Shown here: piece after piece, positions 1-5,045 of the stretch
Layout: every line of letters begins with the position of its first letter
Position numbering within the stretch: position 1 is the stretch's first letter
Assembly: GCA_903930095.1 (NCBI GenBank)
Contig: CAIYXE010000737.1
Location: 1-6,775, forward strand
From: an uncultured Hyphomicrobiales bacterium
Lineage (GTDB): Bacteria > Pseudomonadota > Alphaproteobacteria > Rhizobiales > Aestuariivirgaceae
Direction of reading: 5' to 3'
DNA length: 6,775 bases
Made by a program: the position numbers and the translations under genes
Notes under the pieces: model-generated
Database searches by the model: none
The model's input: only the letters and a program-made list of their open reading frames with translations
What the model was told of the DNA's origin: nothing

Positions 1-258
1 CCCCGGCTCACCCGCCACCGCCTGTTGCACGGCGCGCAGCACCTCCGCTTGCGGGAGGGCGAACACCGGTGCTGCGACATCCGCGCTGGCGGCGCAGAAC
101 TGCGGCGTACAGGCCAGCGCATCATTGGGGCTTTCGCGCCGCGCGAGCGTCGCAAAGTCAACGTCGCCAAGGTCCGCCGTGCCGAGGCGCGGCCATACCG
201 CCAGGGCAGCACCCGCCACGGCGGCAAGCAGCAGCAGCACTGTCTTCCAGTTCGTCAT
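1..258 (-). CDS. DUF1499 family protein, N-terminal part (3' end outside window)
   Basis: The frame stays open from the ATG at 258 down to the first base, giving 86 residues of a protein cut by the window edge. It starts MTNWKTVLLLLAAVAG, with a single hydrophobic segment at about residues 5-22 that should be a membrane anchor or uncleaved signal. The following stretch (residues 34-70) reads DFATLARRESPNDALACTPQ, then FCAASADVAAPVFALPQAEVL. This fits my memory of the DUF1499 family, whose members have an SPN..L.CP motif, then AD..SPVF and an amphipathic helix. The molecular function of that family is not established. No clear Shine-Dalgarno precedes the ATG, so the start rests on the hydrophobic N-terminus and the lack of a better one. 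It is divergent from greA. The gene is real with fair confidence; the family is a recognition from motifs only. Confidence 0.72.
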   Translation of the reverse strand, partial: MTNWKTVLLLLAAVAGAALAVWPRLGTADLGDVDFATLARRESPNDALACTPQFCAASADVAAPVFALPQAEVLRAVQQAVAGEPG

Positions 259-289
259 GGCGCCCACACTAGCCCAACCCCCTTCGTCC

Positions 290-359
290 GTCACCCCGGC
301 ACAGGCTGGGGTTCAGATTTAGCGGCCAGAAGCGGCATCCCGATCTTCGCCGGAATGAC
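290..359. repeat. REP-like intergenic palindrome
   Basis: The left arm GTCACCCCGGCACAG (290-304) faces CTTCGCCGGAATGAC (345-359), whose reverse complement is GTCATTCCGGCGAAG; 11 of 15 positions agree. Arms of this GTCAYYCCGGC type, with a variable middle, resemble short dispersed palindromes common between genes in alphaproteobacteria. Related arms occur after lsrB, near 4963-4977 and 5017-5031. The dispersed nature cannot be shown from one window. Confidence 0.5.
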
Positions 360-408
360 TGATAATAGATGTTTTTCAGATGGATAGCACACTCTTCCCG
401 CCCTCCCC

Positions 409-437
409 TTGAAATCTGGGCGAAGTTGAGCCATCTT
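409..437 (+). promoter_or_regulatory. Possible greA promoter (weak)
   Basis: TTGAAA (409-414) is followed after 17 bp by CATCTT (432-437). The -35 box fits the sigma-70 consensus at five of six positions, but the -10 box at only three. If used, it would give a leader of about 120 nt that includes the stem-loop at 447-490. No better pair was seen in the gap. Confidence 0.2.
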
Positions 438-446
438 CTCGTTTCG

Positions 447-490
447 CCCGGCAAGACACGGAGTCATCCGTATCGCCGGGTGTCGTTTTT
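447..490 (+). terminator. Stem-loop plus T-run in the greA leader; possible attenuator
   Basis: CCCGGC (447-452) pairs with GCCGGG (475-480). Inside it, ACGGA (458-462) pairs with TCCGT (467-471) around a GTCA loop. An alternative fold pairs GACACGG (455-461) with CC (476-477) and GTGTC (480-484), placing the stem one base before TTTTT (486-490). The second form looks like an intrinsic terminator, and the two folds exclude each other. It lies 75 bp before greA, so it could end a short leader transcript or regulate read-through. The pairing is seen in the sequence; the role is inferred. Confidence 0.35.
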
Positions 491-564
491 CCAACACGAC
501 CGATGATCATTCCTCTCCGGGCCGGACAAGGGACACGGGGAATTCAAGAAACTGGACGAGACCG

Positions 565-1038
565 ATGGACAAAGTGCCAATGACTGCCGAAGGCCACTCC
601 GCCATGATTGATGATGTGACGCACCTCAAATCGGTGGAGCGCCCGCGCATCATCAAGGCCATCGAAGAGGCCCGCTCCCACGGCGATCTGTCGGAAAATG
701 CCGAGTACCATGCCGCCAAGGAGCAGCAGGGCTGGACCGAGGCCCGCGTCGCGGAGCTCGAGGACAAGCTGTCCCGCGCCGAAATCATCGATATTTCAAA
801 GCTCTCGGGCGATACGGTCATGTTCGGCGCCAAGGTGACGCTGATCGACGAGGAAACCGACGAGAAAACCTCCTACCAGATCGTGGGCGAGTTCGAGGCC
901 GACGTGAAGAAGGGCAAGATCTCCGTTTCCTCCCCCATCGCCCGCGCCATCATCGGCAAGAAGATGGGCGACTCTGTCGAGGTCAACACGCCGGGCGGCG
1001 GCAAGTCCTATGAGATTGCCAAGGTCGTCTGGCGCTGA
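565..1038 (+). CDS. greA: Transcription elongation factor GreA
   Basis: GreA binds in the secondary channel of RNA polymerase and stimulates cleavage of the backtracked RNA 3' end, rescuing stalled complexes. The 157-residue length is normal for the family. Residues 1-78 form the antiparallel coiled coil, including [16 protein letters not shown] and the tip motif [18 protein letters not shown], in which Asp41 and Glu44 match the acidic tip residues of the E. coli protein. Residues 83-157 form the FKBP-like domain with [12 protein letters not shown] and the [10 protein letters not shown] motif near the end. The start at 565 gives [10 protein letters not shown], matching the usual alphaproteobacterial N-terminus; an ATG 15 bases later would cut into it. 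The first helix has MIDDVTH where many homologues have a LEEEL-like run, a mild variation. It stands alone and ends 6 bp from the convergent peroxidase gene. Confidence 0.97.
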   Translation: MDKVPMTAEGHSAMIDDVTHLKSVERPRIIKAIEEARSHGDLSENAEYHAAKEQQGWTEARVAELEDKLSRAEIIDISKLSGDTVMFGAKVTLIDEETDEKTSYQIVGEFEADVKKGKISVSSPIARAIIGKKMGDSVEVNTPGGGKSYEIAKVVWR

Positions 1039-1067
1039 CGCGGGCTAATTCGCAGCCAGCGCCTTTT
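1031..1067 (+). terminator. Possible greA terminator overlapping the 3' end of the peroxidase gene
   Basis: GGCGCTG (1031-1037) spans the greA stop codon and pairs perfectly with CAGCGCC (1057-1063), which is followed by TTTT (1064-1067). The 19-nt interior can form a small GGCT/AGCC stem instead. The right arm lies inside the final codons of the opposing peroxidase gene, so the same bases serve both. The T-run is short, which limits confidence; nothing T-rich follows on the minus strand. Confidence 0.4.
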
Positions 1068-1590
1068 CCACCGCAGCCGTGATCTTCGGGCTCATCGGCT
1101 TGGTCGGCGTCGAGAACCAGTCCACGAAACGCCCGTCGGCGCCGATCAGGTATTTGTGGAAATTCCACTTGGGCCGGCCCAGCATGCCCGCCTGTTCGCC
1201 TGCCCATTTGTAGAAGGGATTTGCCTTGTCGCCCTTCACCACCGTCTTGTCAGAGAGCGGAAACGTCACGCCGTAGTTCAGCTTGCAGAAACTGGCGATC
1301 TCGCTTGCCGTGCCGGGCTCCTGCCCGCCAAAGTCGTTGGAGGGCACGCCGATGATCACCAGCCCCTTGTCCTTGTAGGCCTGCCAGAGTGCCTCCAACT
1401 CCTCATATTGCGGGGTGTAGCCGCATTCGGAGGCAGTGTTCACCACCAGCACGGGGTGGCCCTTGAACTGGGCGAGCGGCATGGGCTTGCCGTCGATGCC
1501 AGTCAGGGTGAAGTCATAGGCTGTTGTCTCGGCCATGGCGGATCCAGTTGCGGTGAGCAGGAGAAAGAGCGTCAGCAAAATTCTTGTCAT
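1045..1590 (-). CDS. Exported glutathione peroxidase family protein (likely thioredoxin-dependent thiol peroxidase)
   Basis: This 181-residue protein should reduce hydrogen peroxide or organic hydroperoxides outside the cytoplasm. It begins with a Sec-type signal peptide, MTRILLTLFLLLTATGSAMA, with likely cleavage after residue 20. The peroxidase fold follows: NTASECGYTPQYEELEALW with peroxidatic Cys56, FGGQEPG with Gln90, and KWNFHKYLIG with Trp142 and Asn143. These complete the Cys/Gln/Trp/Asn active site. Cys102 in FCKLNYGVTFP matches the resolving cysteine of yeast Gpx3, which suggests disulfide recycling by a thioredoxin-like partner instead of glutathione. The middle cysteine of many homologues (PCNQF) is Ser84 here. 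An ATG directly upstream (1593) would add one Met; the open frame runs further but lacks a sensible start. It lies about 50 bp behind benE in the same direction, so co-transcription is likely. The family is certain; the reductant and the location are inferred. Confidence 0.93.
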   Translation of the reverse strand: MTRILLTLFLLLTATGSAMAETTAYDFTLTGIDGKPMPLAQFKGHPVLVVNTASECGYTPQYEELEALWQAYKDKGLVIIGVPSNDFGGQEPGTASEIASFCKLNYGVTFPLSDKTVVKGDKANPFYKWAGEQAGMLGRPKWNFHKYLIGADGRFVDWFSTPTKPMSPKITAAVEKALAAN

Positions 1591-1640
1591 CATCTGGAAA
1601 CGGCATGAAGTCCGCTGCAGATCAGCACCCCTGCTGCCGG

Positions 1641-2825
1641 TCAGCTCCGTTTGACAAGATGCCGCGCCCCGAACAGGGCAAGACCCGCGACGAGCCCCCA
1701 GAAGGCCGAACCCACCCCCGCGATGGTGAGCCCGCTCGCCGTGACAAGGAAGGTGATGAGGGCGCTCTCGATGTCGCGGGGCTCCTTCATCATCGTGATG
1801 ATGCCGCCCATCAGCGGTGAGAACAGCGCCAGCCCCGCGATGGCGGTGATCAGTTCCTTGGGCAGCGCGCCCAGCACCGCAACAAAGCTCGCCGCCATGA
1901 GGCCGATGAGGCCGTACAGAACCAGATAGGGCCACGCGACAAGCCAGCGCTTCTTGGGGTCCGGGTGGCAGTCCGGCCCCGTGACGATCGAGGCGGTGAT
2001 CGCCGCCATGTTGATGGCATGGCTGCCGAAAGGCGCCAGCGCCATGGAGGTGGCGCCGGTGACGATCAGCGCGGGCTGCACCGGCGGCTGGTAGCCGCTG
2101 GCGCGCAACACCGCGAAGCCCGGCAGGTTCTGTGACGCCATGGTCACGAGAAACAGCGGCACGCCGACCGACAGGATGGTCTGGATATCAAAGGCGGGCG
2201 TGGTCCATTCGAGCGCGGTGATGCCGAAGCTGCAGCATTCACCCGCGAAGCTGCCGCTGATCCCGGCAATGGCGACCCCCGCCACCACCACGACCGGCAC
2301 CGCATAGAGCGGATAGGACAGCCTCAGCCCGAAGAACACGATGACCAGCGGCAGCACGGCGAGCGGCATGGCGAGTGCGGCCCCCGGCACGCCCAGCGTA
2401 TAGCGCAGCAGCACGCCCGCCAGCATGGCAGCGGCAATGGGTGCCGGTATCTTCTCGATCGCCCGTTCCAGCGGCTTGATCAGCCCCGCCACCACCATGA
2501 GCAGGCCCGCCACCACAAAGGCGCCAAGCGCATCGGGGTAGCTGATGCCGCCGCCCGAGGTGGCGATCAGCACCGCGCCGGGCGTCGACCAGGCGGTGAC
2601 CATCGGCATCCGGTAGCGCCAGGACAGGATGAAGGACGAGATCGCCATGCCGAAGCACAGCGCCGCCGCCCAGGACGCCTGCTGAGAGGGTGTGGCGCCT
2701 ACGTTGCGCGCCGCCTCCATGATGAGGAGAATCGTCGAGGCAAAGCCCACCACCACGGCCGTCAGCGTCGCGGACACGAGGCTGAACCAGCCGGTATGGG
2801 GGGAAGAAGGCATGGCATCGCTCAT
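1641..2825 (-). CDS. benE: BenE/YdcO family membrane transporter (putative benzoate:H+ symporter)
   Basis: This 394-residue protein is very hydrophobic, with about 12 membrane segments, and its length is close to E. coli YdcO (about 391). BenE-type motifs include RMPMVTAWSTPGAVLIA (residues 72-88), MASQNLPGFAVLRASGY (229-245), APFGSHAINMAAITASI (264-280) and the final SGLTIAGVGSAFWGLVAGL. Acinetobacter BenE carries benzoate with protons across the inner membrane, but many relatives have no known substrate, and no benzoate degradation gene is visible here, so the substrate is uncertain. The ATG at 2825 gives MSDAMPSSPHTGWF just before the first membrane segment; an upstream ATG at 2906 would add 27 residues of low-complexity sequence running through the promoter region. 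An ATG at 2813 is also possible, and none has a clear ribosome site. The gene is divergent from trxB across 120 bp and precedes the peroxidase gene. Confidence 0.88.
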   Translation of the reverse strand: MSDAMPSSPHTGWFSLVSATLTAVVVGFASTILLIMEAARNVGATPSQQASWAAALCFGMAISSFILSWRYRMPMVTAWSTPGAVLIATSGGGISYPDALGAFVVAGLLMVVAGLIKPLERAIEKIPAPIAAAMLAGVLLRYTLGVPGAALAMPLAVLPLVIVFFGLRLSYPLYAVPVVVVAGVAIAGISGSFAGECCSFGITALEWTTPAFDIQTILSVGVPLFLVTMASQNLPGFAVLRASGYQPPVQPALIVTGATSMALAPFGSHAINMAAITASIVTGPDCHPDPKKRWLVAWPYLVLYGLIGLMAASFVAVLGALPKELITAIAGLALFSPLMGGIITMMKEPRDIESALITFLVTASGLTIAGVGSAFWGLVAGLALFGARHLVKRS

Positions 2826-2849
2826 GGACTGGCGGTGTAGCAAGCCGCA

Positions 2850-2904
2850 GGGCCCGGCGCGAGGGCTGTTCACAACAGCTTGTGATGGTCTTGCCGCCGG
2901 GCCC
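2850..2904. promoter_or_regulatory. Nested palindrome in the benE-trxB divergent region (candidate operator)
   Basis: A perfect 10-bp inverted repeat, GGGCCCGGCG (2850-2859) and CGCCGGGCCC (2895-2904), surrounds a second dyad, TCACAA-cagc-TTGTGA (2870-2885). Their centres differ by only half a base. A third dyad, GCTGTT-cac-AACAGC (2865-2879), overlaps the inner one. The right outer arm runs into the predicted trxB promoter, and the left arm ends 24 bp before the benE start. This suits a binding site for a regulator of both genes, possibly the LysR protein encoded after trxB, or a cruciform or RNA hairpin. The symmetry is directly visible; the function is inferred. Confidence 0.5.
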
Positions 2905-2918
2905 AAATGAGCTATGCT
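2891..2918 (+). promoter_or_regulatory. Predicted trxB promoter
   Basis: TTGCCG (2891-2896) and TATGCT (2913-2918), 16 bp apart, each match the sigma-70 consensus at four of six positions. Transcription would begin near 2925, about 20 nt before the trxB start. A ribosome site GGAG (2936-2939) lies 6 nt before the ATG at 2946. The -35 box overlaps the right arm of the nested palindrome, so a bound protein there could affect polymerase. Confidence 0.4.
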
Positions 2919-2945
2919 GTTTTCTCATAGCAACTGGAGTCCACC

Positions 2946-3908
2946 ATGTCCGCCCGCCATGCCCGGGTCCTGATCCTCGGATCGGGCCCCGCCGGATATA
3001 CCGCCGCAATCTATGCCGCCCGCGCCATGCTGAAGCCGCTGCTCGTGCAGGGCATCCAGCCGGGAGGCCAGCTCACGATCACGACCGACGTCGAAAACTA
3101 TCCGGGCTTCGCCGACGTGGTCCAGGGCCCATGGCTGATGGAGCAGATGAAGGCCCAGGCGGAGCATGTCGGCACCGAGGTCGTCTCCGATACGATCACC
3201 GAGGTCAGGCTCACCGACAAGCCGATCTGGCTCAAGGGTGATTCCGGAACCGAATACACCTGCGATGCGCTCATCATCTGCACCGGCGCCCAGGCCAAAT
3301 GGCTGGACCTTCCCTCCGAGCAGGCGTTCCGCGGCTTCGGCGTCTCAGCCTGCGCCACCTGCGACGGCTTCTTTTACCGCAACAAGCGCGTGCTCGTGGT
3401 GGGCGGCGGCAACACGGCGGTGGAAGAAGCGCTGTTCCTTACCAATTTCGCCAGCGAGGTGGTGGTCATCCACCGCCGCAACGAGTTCAAGGCCGAGCGC
3501 ATCCTGCAGAACCGCCTCTTCGCACACCCGAAGATCAAGGTGATGTGGGACACCACACTGGCCGATGTTCTGGGTACGGACAATCCAAAGGGCGTCACCC
3601 ATGCCCGCCTGAAGAACGTGAAGACCGGCGCGACGGAGGACATGGCCTTCGACGGCATCTTCATCGCCATCGGCCACAAGCCCGCAACCGAGCTGTTCGA
3701 GGGCCAGTTGCCCTTCAAGCAGGGCGGCTACCTGATCACCGAAGCGAGATCGACAGCCACTGCCATTCCCGGCGTCTATGCCGCGGGCGACGTCACCGAT
3801 GACGTCTACCGCCAGGCGGTCACCGCCGCCGGCATGGGCTGCATGGCGGCCCTCGAAGCCGAACGCTGGCTTCACACCAGGGCCGAGATCCGCCATGCCG
3901 CTGAATAG
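2946..3908 (+). CDS. trxB: Thioredoxin-disulfide reductase
   Basis: TrxB is the cytoplasmic FAD enzyme that passes electrons from NADPH to thioredoxin. The 320 residues match the low-molecular-weight bacterial type. Seen in order: the FAD-binding GSGPAGYTAAIYAARA (residues 12-27), GGQLTITTDVENYPGF (40-55), the redox-active CATC with Cys136 and Cys139, the NADPH-binding VVGGGNTAVEEA (151-162) with HRRNEFKAE (176-184) behind it, and the C-terminal FAD motif PGVYAAGDVTDD (275-286). The basic HRR motif supports NADPH over NADH. The start follows a GGAG ribosome site by 6 nt. The LysR gene begins right after the stop, so the two are very probably one transcript. Its product would serve ribonucleotide reductase, cytoplasmic Msr enzymes and thiol peroxidases. 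Confidence 0.97.
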   Translation: MSARHARVLILGSGPAGYTAAIYAARAMLKPLLVQGIQPGGQLTITTDVENYPGFADVVQGPWLMEQMKAQAEHVGTEVVSDTITEVRLTDKPIWLKGDSGTEYTCDALIICTGAQAKWLDLPSEQAFRGFGVSACATCDGFFYRNKRVLVVGGGNTAVEEALFLTNFASEVVVIHRRNEFKAERILQNRLFAHPKIKVMWDTTLADVLGTDNPKGVTHARLKNVKTGATEDMAFDGIFIAIGHKPATELFEGQLPFKQGGYLITEARSTATAIPGVYAAGDVTDDVYRQAVTAAGMGCMAALEAERWLHTRAEIRHAAE

Positions 3909-3912
3909 CGTT

Positions 3913-4800
3913 ATGGACTGGGACAAGCTCCGCATCTTCCACGCCGTGGCGGATGCCGGAAGCTTCACGCATGCCGGGCATGACCTCGGCCTGTCGCAAT
4001 CGGCGGTGAGCCGCCAGATCTCAGCACTCGAGGATGCGCTGAACGTTCCCCTCTTCCACCGCCACGCGCGCGGATTGATCCTCACCGAGCAAGGCGAGAT
4101 GCTCTACCGCACGGCGCATGAGGTGTTCACCAAACTCACCGCTGCGCAAACCAGGCTCATGGACTCGAAGGAAAAGCCGCGCGGCGAACTCCGCATCACC
4201 ACCACGGTGGGGCTGGGCAGCGTCTGGCTCACGACCAGGCTCCGTGAGTTCTCGGAGATCTATCCGGAAATCAACGTCACCCTCCTCCTCGATGACCGCG
4301 AGCTCGACCTCTCGATGCGCGAGGCGGACGTGGCGATCAGGCTCCGGCGGCCCACCCAGCCCGATCTGATCCAGCGCAAGCTGTTCACCGTGCACCACCA
4401 CCTCTATGCCTCCGCCGACTATCTGAAGAAGAACGGCATCCCCAAGTCGCTGGAGGACCTTGACCGCCACAAGATCCTCACCTTCGGCCAGGCGCCCAAC
4501 TATCTCACGACCGTGAACTGGCTTGAGCATGTCGGCCGCGCCGAGGGCGACCCGCGCCCCGTGGCGTTCCGCGTCAACAATGCCTACGGGCTCCGGCGCG
4601 CGGTGCAGGCAGGCATGGGCATCGCCTCGCTCGCTGACTACATCGTGCCGGAGGATTCAGGCCTGGTGCAGATCGACCTGCCGGTCGAAACACCGGAGTT
4701 CGACACATATTTCGTCTATCCCGAGGAACTGAAGGACACCAAGCGCGTCACGGTGTTCCGCGACTTCCTCGTCGCCAAGGCGAAGGAGTGGAGCTTCTGA
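3913..4800 (+). CDS. lsrB: LysR-family transcriptional regulator, LsrB/VtlR-like
   Basis: The 295-residue protein has the standard LysR plan: a winged helix-turn-helix at residues 1-62 (MDWDKLRIFHAVADAGSFTH, then LSQSAVSRQISALE and LFHRHARGLILTEQG) and a two-lobed effector domain from about residue 92 to the end. Its N-terminus, the segment LIQRKLFTVHHHLYA, the APNY...VNWLE motif and the ending FRDFLVAKAKEWSF strongly recall LsrB of Sinorhizobium and VtlR of Agrobacterium and Brucella, which I recall as also lying next to trxB. Those proteins control envelope polysaccharide, small-RNA or oxidative-stress genes. The start at 3913 is 4 nt past the trxB stop and lacks a ribosome site, which suggests translational coupling; an ATG at 3895, overlapping trxB, would add six residues (MPLNSV). 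There is no cysteine in the whole protein. The family is certain; orthology to LsrB is from memory of motifs and position. Confidence 0.88.
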   Translation: MDWDKLRIFHAVADAGSFTHAGHDLGLSQSAVSRQISALEDALNVPLFHRHARGLILTEQGEMLYRTAHEVFTKLTAAQTRLMDSKEKPRGELRITTTVGLGSVWLTTRLREFSEIYPEINVTLLLDDRELDLSMREADVAIRLRRPTQPDLIQRKLFTVHHHLYASADYLKKNGIPKSLEDLDRHKILTFGQAPNYLTTVNWLEHVGRAEGDPRPVAFRVNNAYGLRRAVQAGMGIASLADYIVPEDSGLVQIDLPVETPEFDTYFVYPEELKDTKRVTVFRDFLVAKAKEWSF

Positions 4801-4807
4801 GACGCAC

Positions 4808-4828
4808 GGCATGCCCGCGCGGCATGCC
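4808..4828 (+). terminator. Strong stem-loop directly after lsrB
   Basis: Two copies of GGCATGCC (4808-4815 and 4821-4828) are separated by CCGCG-type sequence of 5 nt. Because GGCATGCC is itself a palindrome, the copies are both direct and inverted repeats and form an 8-bp stem. It starts 8 nt past the lsrB stop. No T-run follows, so it is better viewed as an RNA-end protecting hairpin or Rho-assisted stop than a full intrinsic terminator. Confidence 0.4.
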
Positions 4829-4853
4829 ACCCATGAGATAGCCCGTGTTGCCA

Positions 4854-4871
4854 GCGGCCGGGGCTGGCCGC
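4854..4871. repeat. Short GC hairpin
   Basis: GCGGCC (4854-4859) and GGCCGC (4866-4871) form a perfect 6-bp stem around a 6-nt loop. No T-run follows. It is one of several stem-loops in the stretch after lsrB and has no separate role I can name. Confidence 0.35.
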
Positions 4872-4872
4872 A

Positions 4873-4976
4873 TCATTCCATCACCGCGTTTCCAGCGCGG
4901 CATCCGCTGCCGCCGCTCACCTCCCCTTGCGGCGCCGGTTGAGGGTCCAGCCGCCATCCTCCCTGAGATGGAATGA
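4873..4976. repeat. 104-bp element bounded by a perfect 10-bp inverted repeat
   Basis: TCATTCCATC (4873-4882) and GATGGAATGA (4967-4976) are exact reverse complements. The 84 bp between them is GC-rich and contains a further stem, CCGCG (4884-4888) with CGCGG (4896-4900). The ends resemble the GTCATTCC arms of the palindrome at 290-359, so both may belong to the same family of intergenic repeats. It encodes no transposase and no target-site duplication was evident. Confidence 0.45.
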
Positions 4977-5014
4977 CAGGATCAACCCTTGTGAGGGAAA
5001 TCGGATAACTTTGA

Positions 5015-5045
5015 GGCTGGTCCGGTATGACCGGCCTTTTTCTTT
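5015..5045 (+). terminator. Rho-independent terminator of the trxB-lsrB transcript
   Basis: GGCTGGTC (5015-5022) pairs with GACCGGCC (5029-5036) in an 8-bp stem with one G-T pair and a 6-nt loop, followed at once by TTTTTCTTT (5037-5045). This is a textbook intrinsic terminator in the plus direction. It lies 214 bp past lsrB, and its T-run ends at the last base of the convergent msrP stop codon. On the minus strand no T-run follows the stem, so it should not end msrP transcripts well. Confidence 0.75.

Larger units (their letters stand above)
259..564. other. Intergenic region between DUF1499 gene and greA
   Basis: This 306-bp stretch has no credible gene. Short open frames in it have no ribosome site or recognisable product. 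It holds a REP-like inverted repeat near the DUF1499 start (290-359), a weak promoter-like pair (409-437) and a stem-loop followed by a T-run (447-490) in the likely greA leader. The base composition is lower in GC than the genes, as usual for a promoter region. Confidence 0.6.
4801..5044. other. Structured 3' region after lsrB
   Basis: This gene-free stretch, 244 bp long, is packed with possible stem-loops. They are at 4808-4828, 4854-4871, 4884-4900, 4873-4976 and 5015-5036. Open frames here have no ribosome site and are not convincing. It most likely forms the 3' untranslated tail of the trxB-lsrB transcript, ending at the terminator near 5045. A processed or independently transcribed small RNA is possible but no clear promoter was found. 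Confidence 0.5.

Noticed and set aside
25..387. Plus-strand frame across the left edge
   Set aside because: It is antisense to the DUF1499 gene and then runs through the REP-like repeat, producing the familiar artefact peptide TPAQAGVQ in an alternate frame.
1591..1935. N-terminal extension of the peroxidase reading frame up to 1935
   Set aside because: It overlaps the 3' end of benE in another frame, is low-complexity and Arg/Gly/His-rich, and would bury the clear signal peptide that starts at 1590.
2826..2906. 27-residue extension of BenE starting at 2906
   Set aside because: It runs through the palindromic promoter region, has no family-like sequence, and the 394-residue form already matches the family length.
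2239..3009. 256-residue minus-strand frame
   Set aside because: It overlaps benE out of frame and trxB antisense, and its Arg/Gly/His-rich sequence is typical of a high-GC shadow.
4873..4976. Miniature transposable element
   Set aside because: Only the 10-bp inverted ends support it; no target duplication or second full copy is visible, so it is listed as a repeat only.
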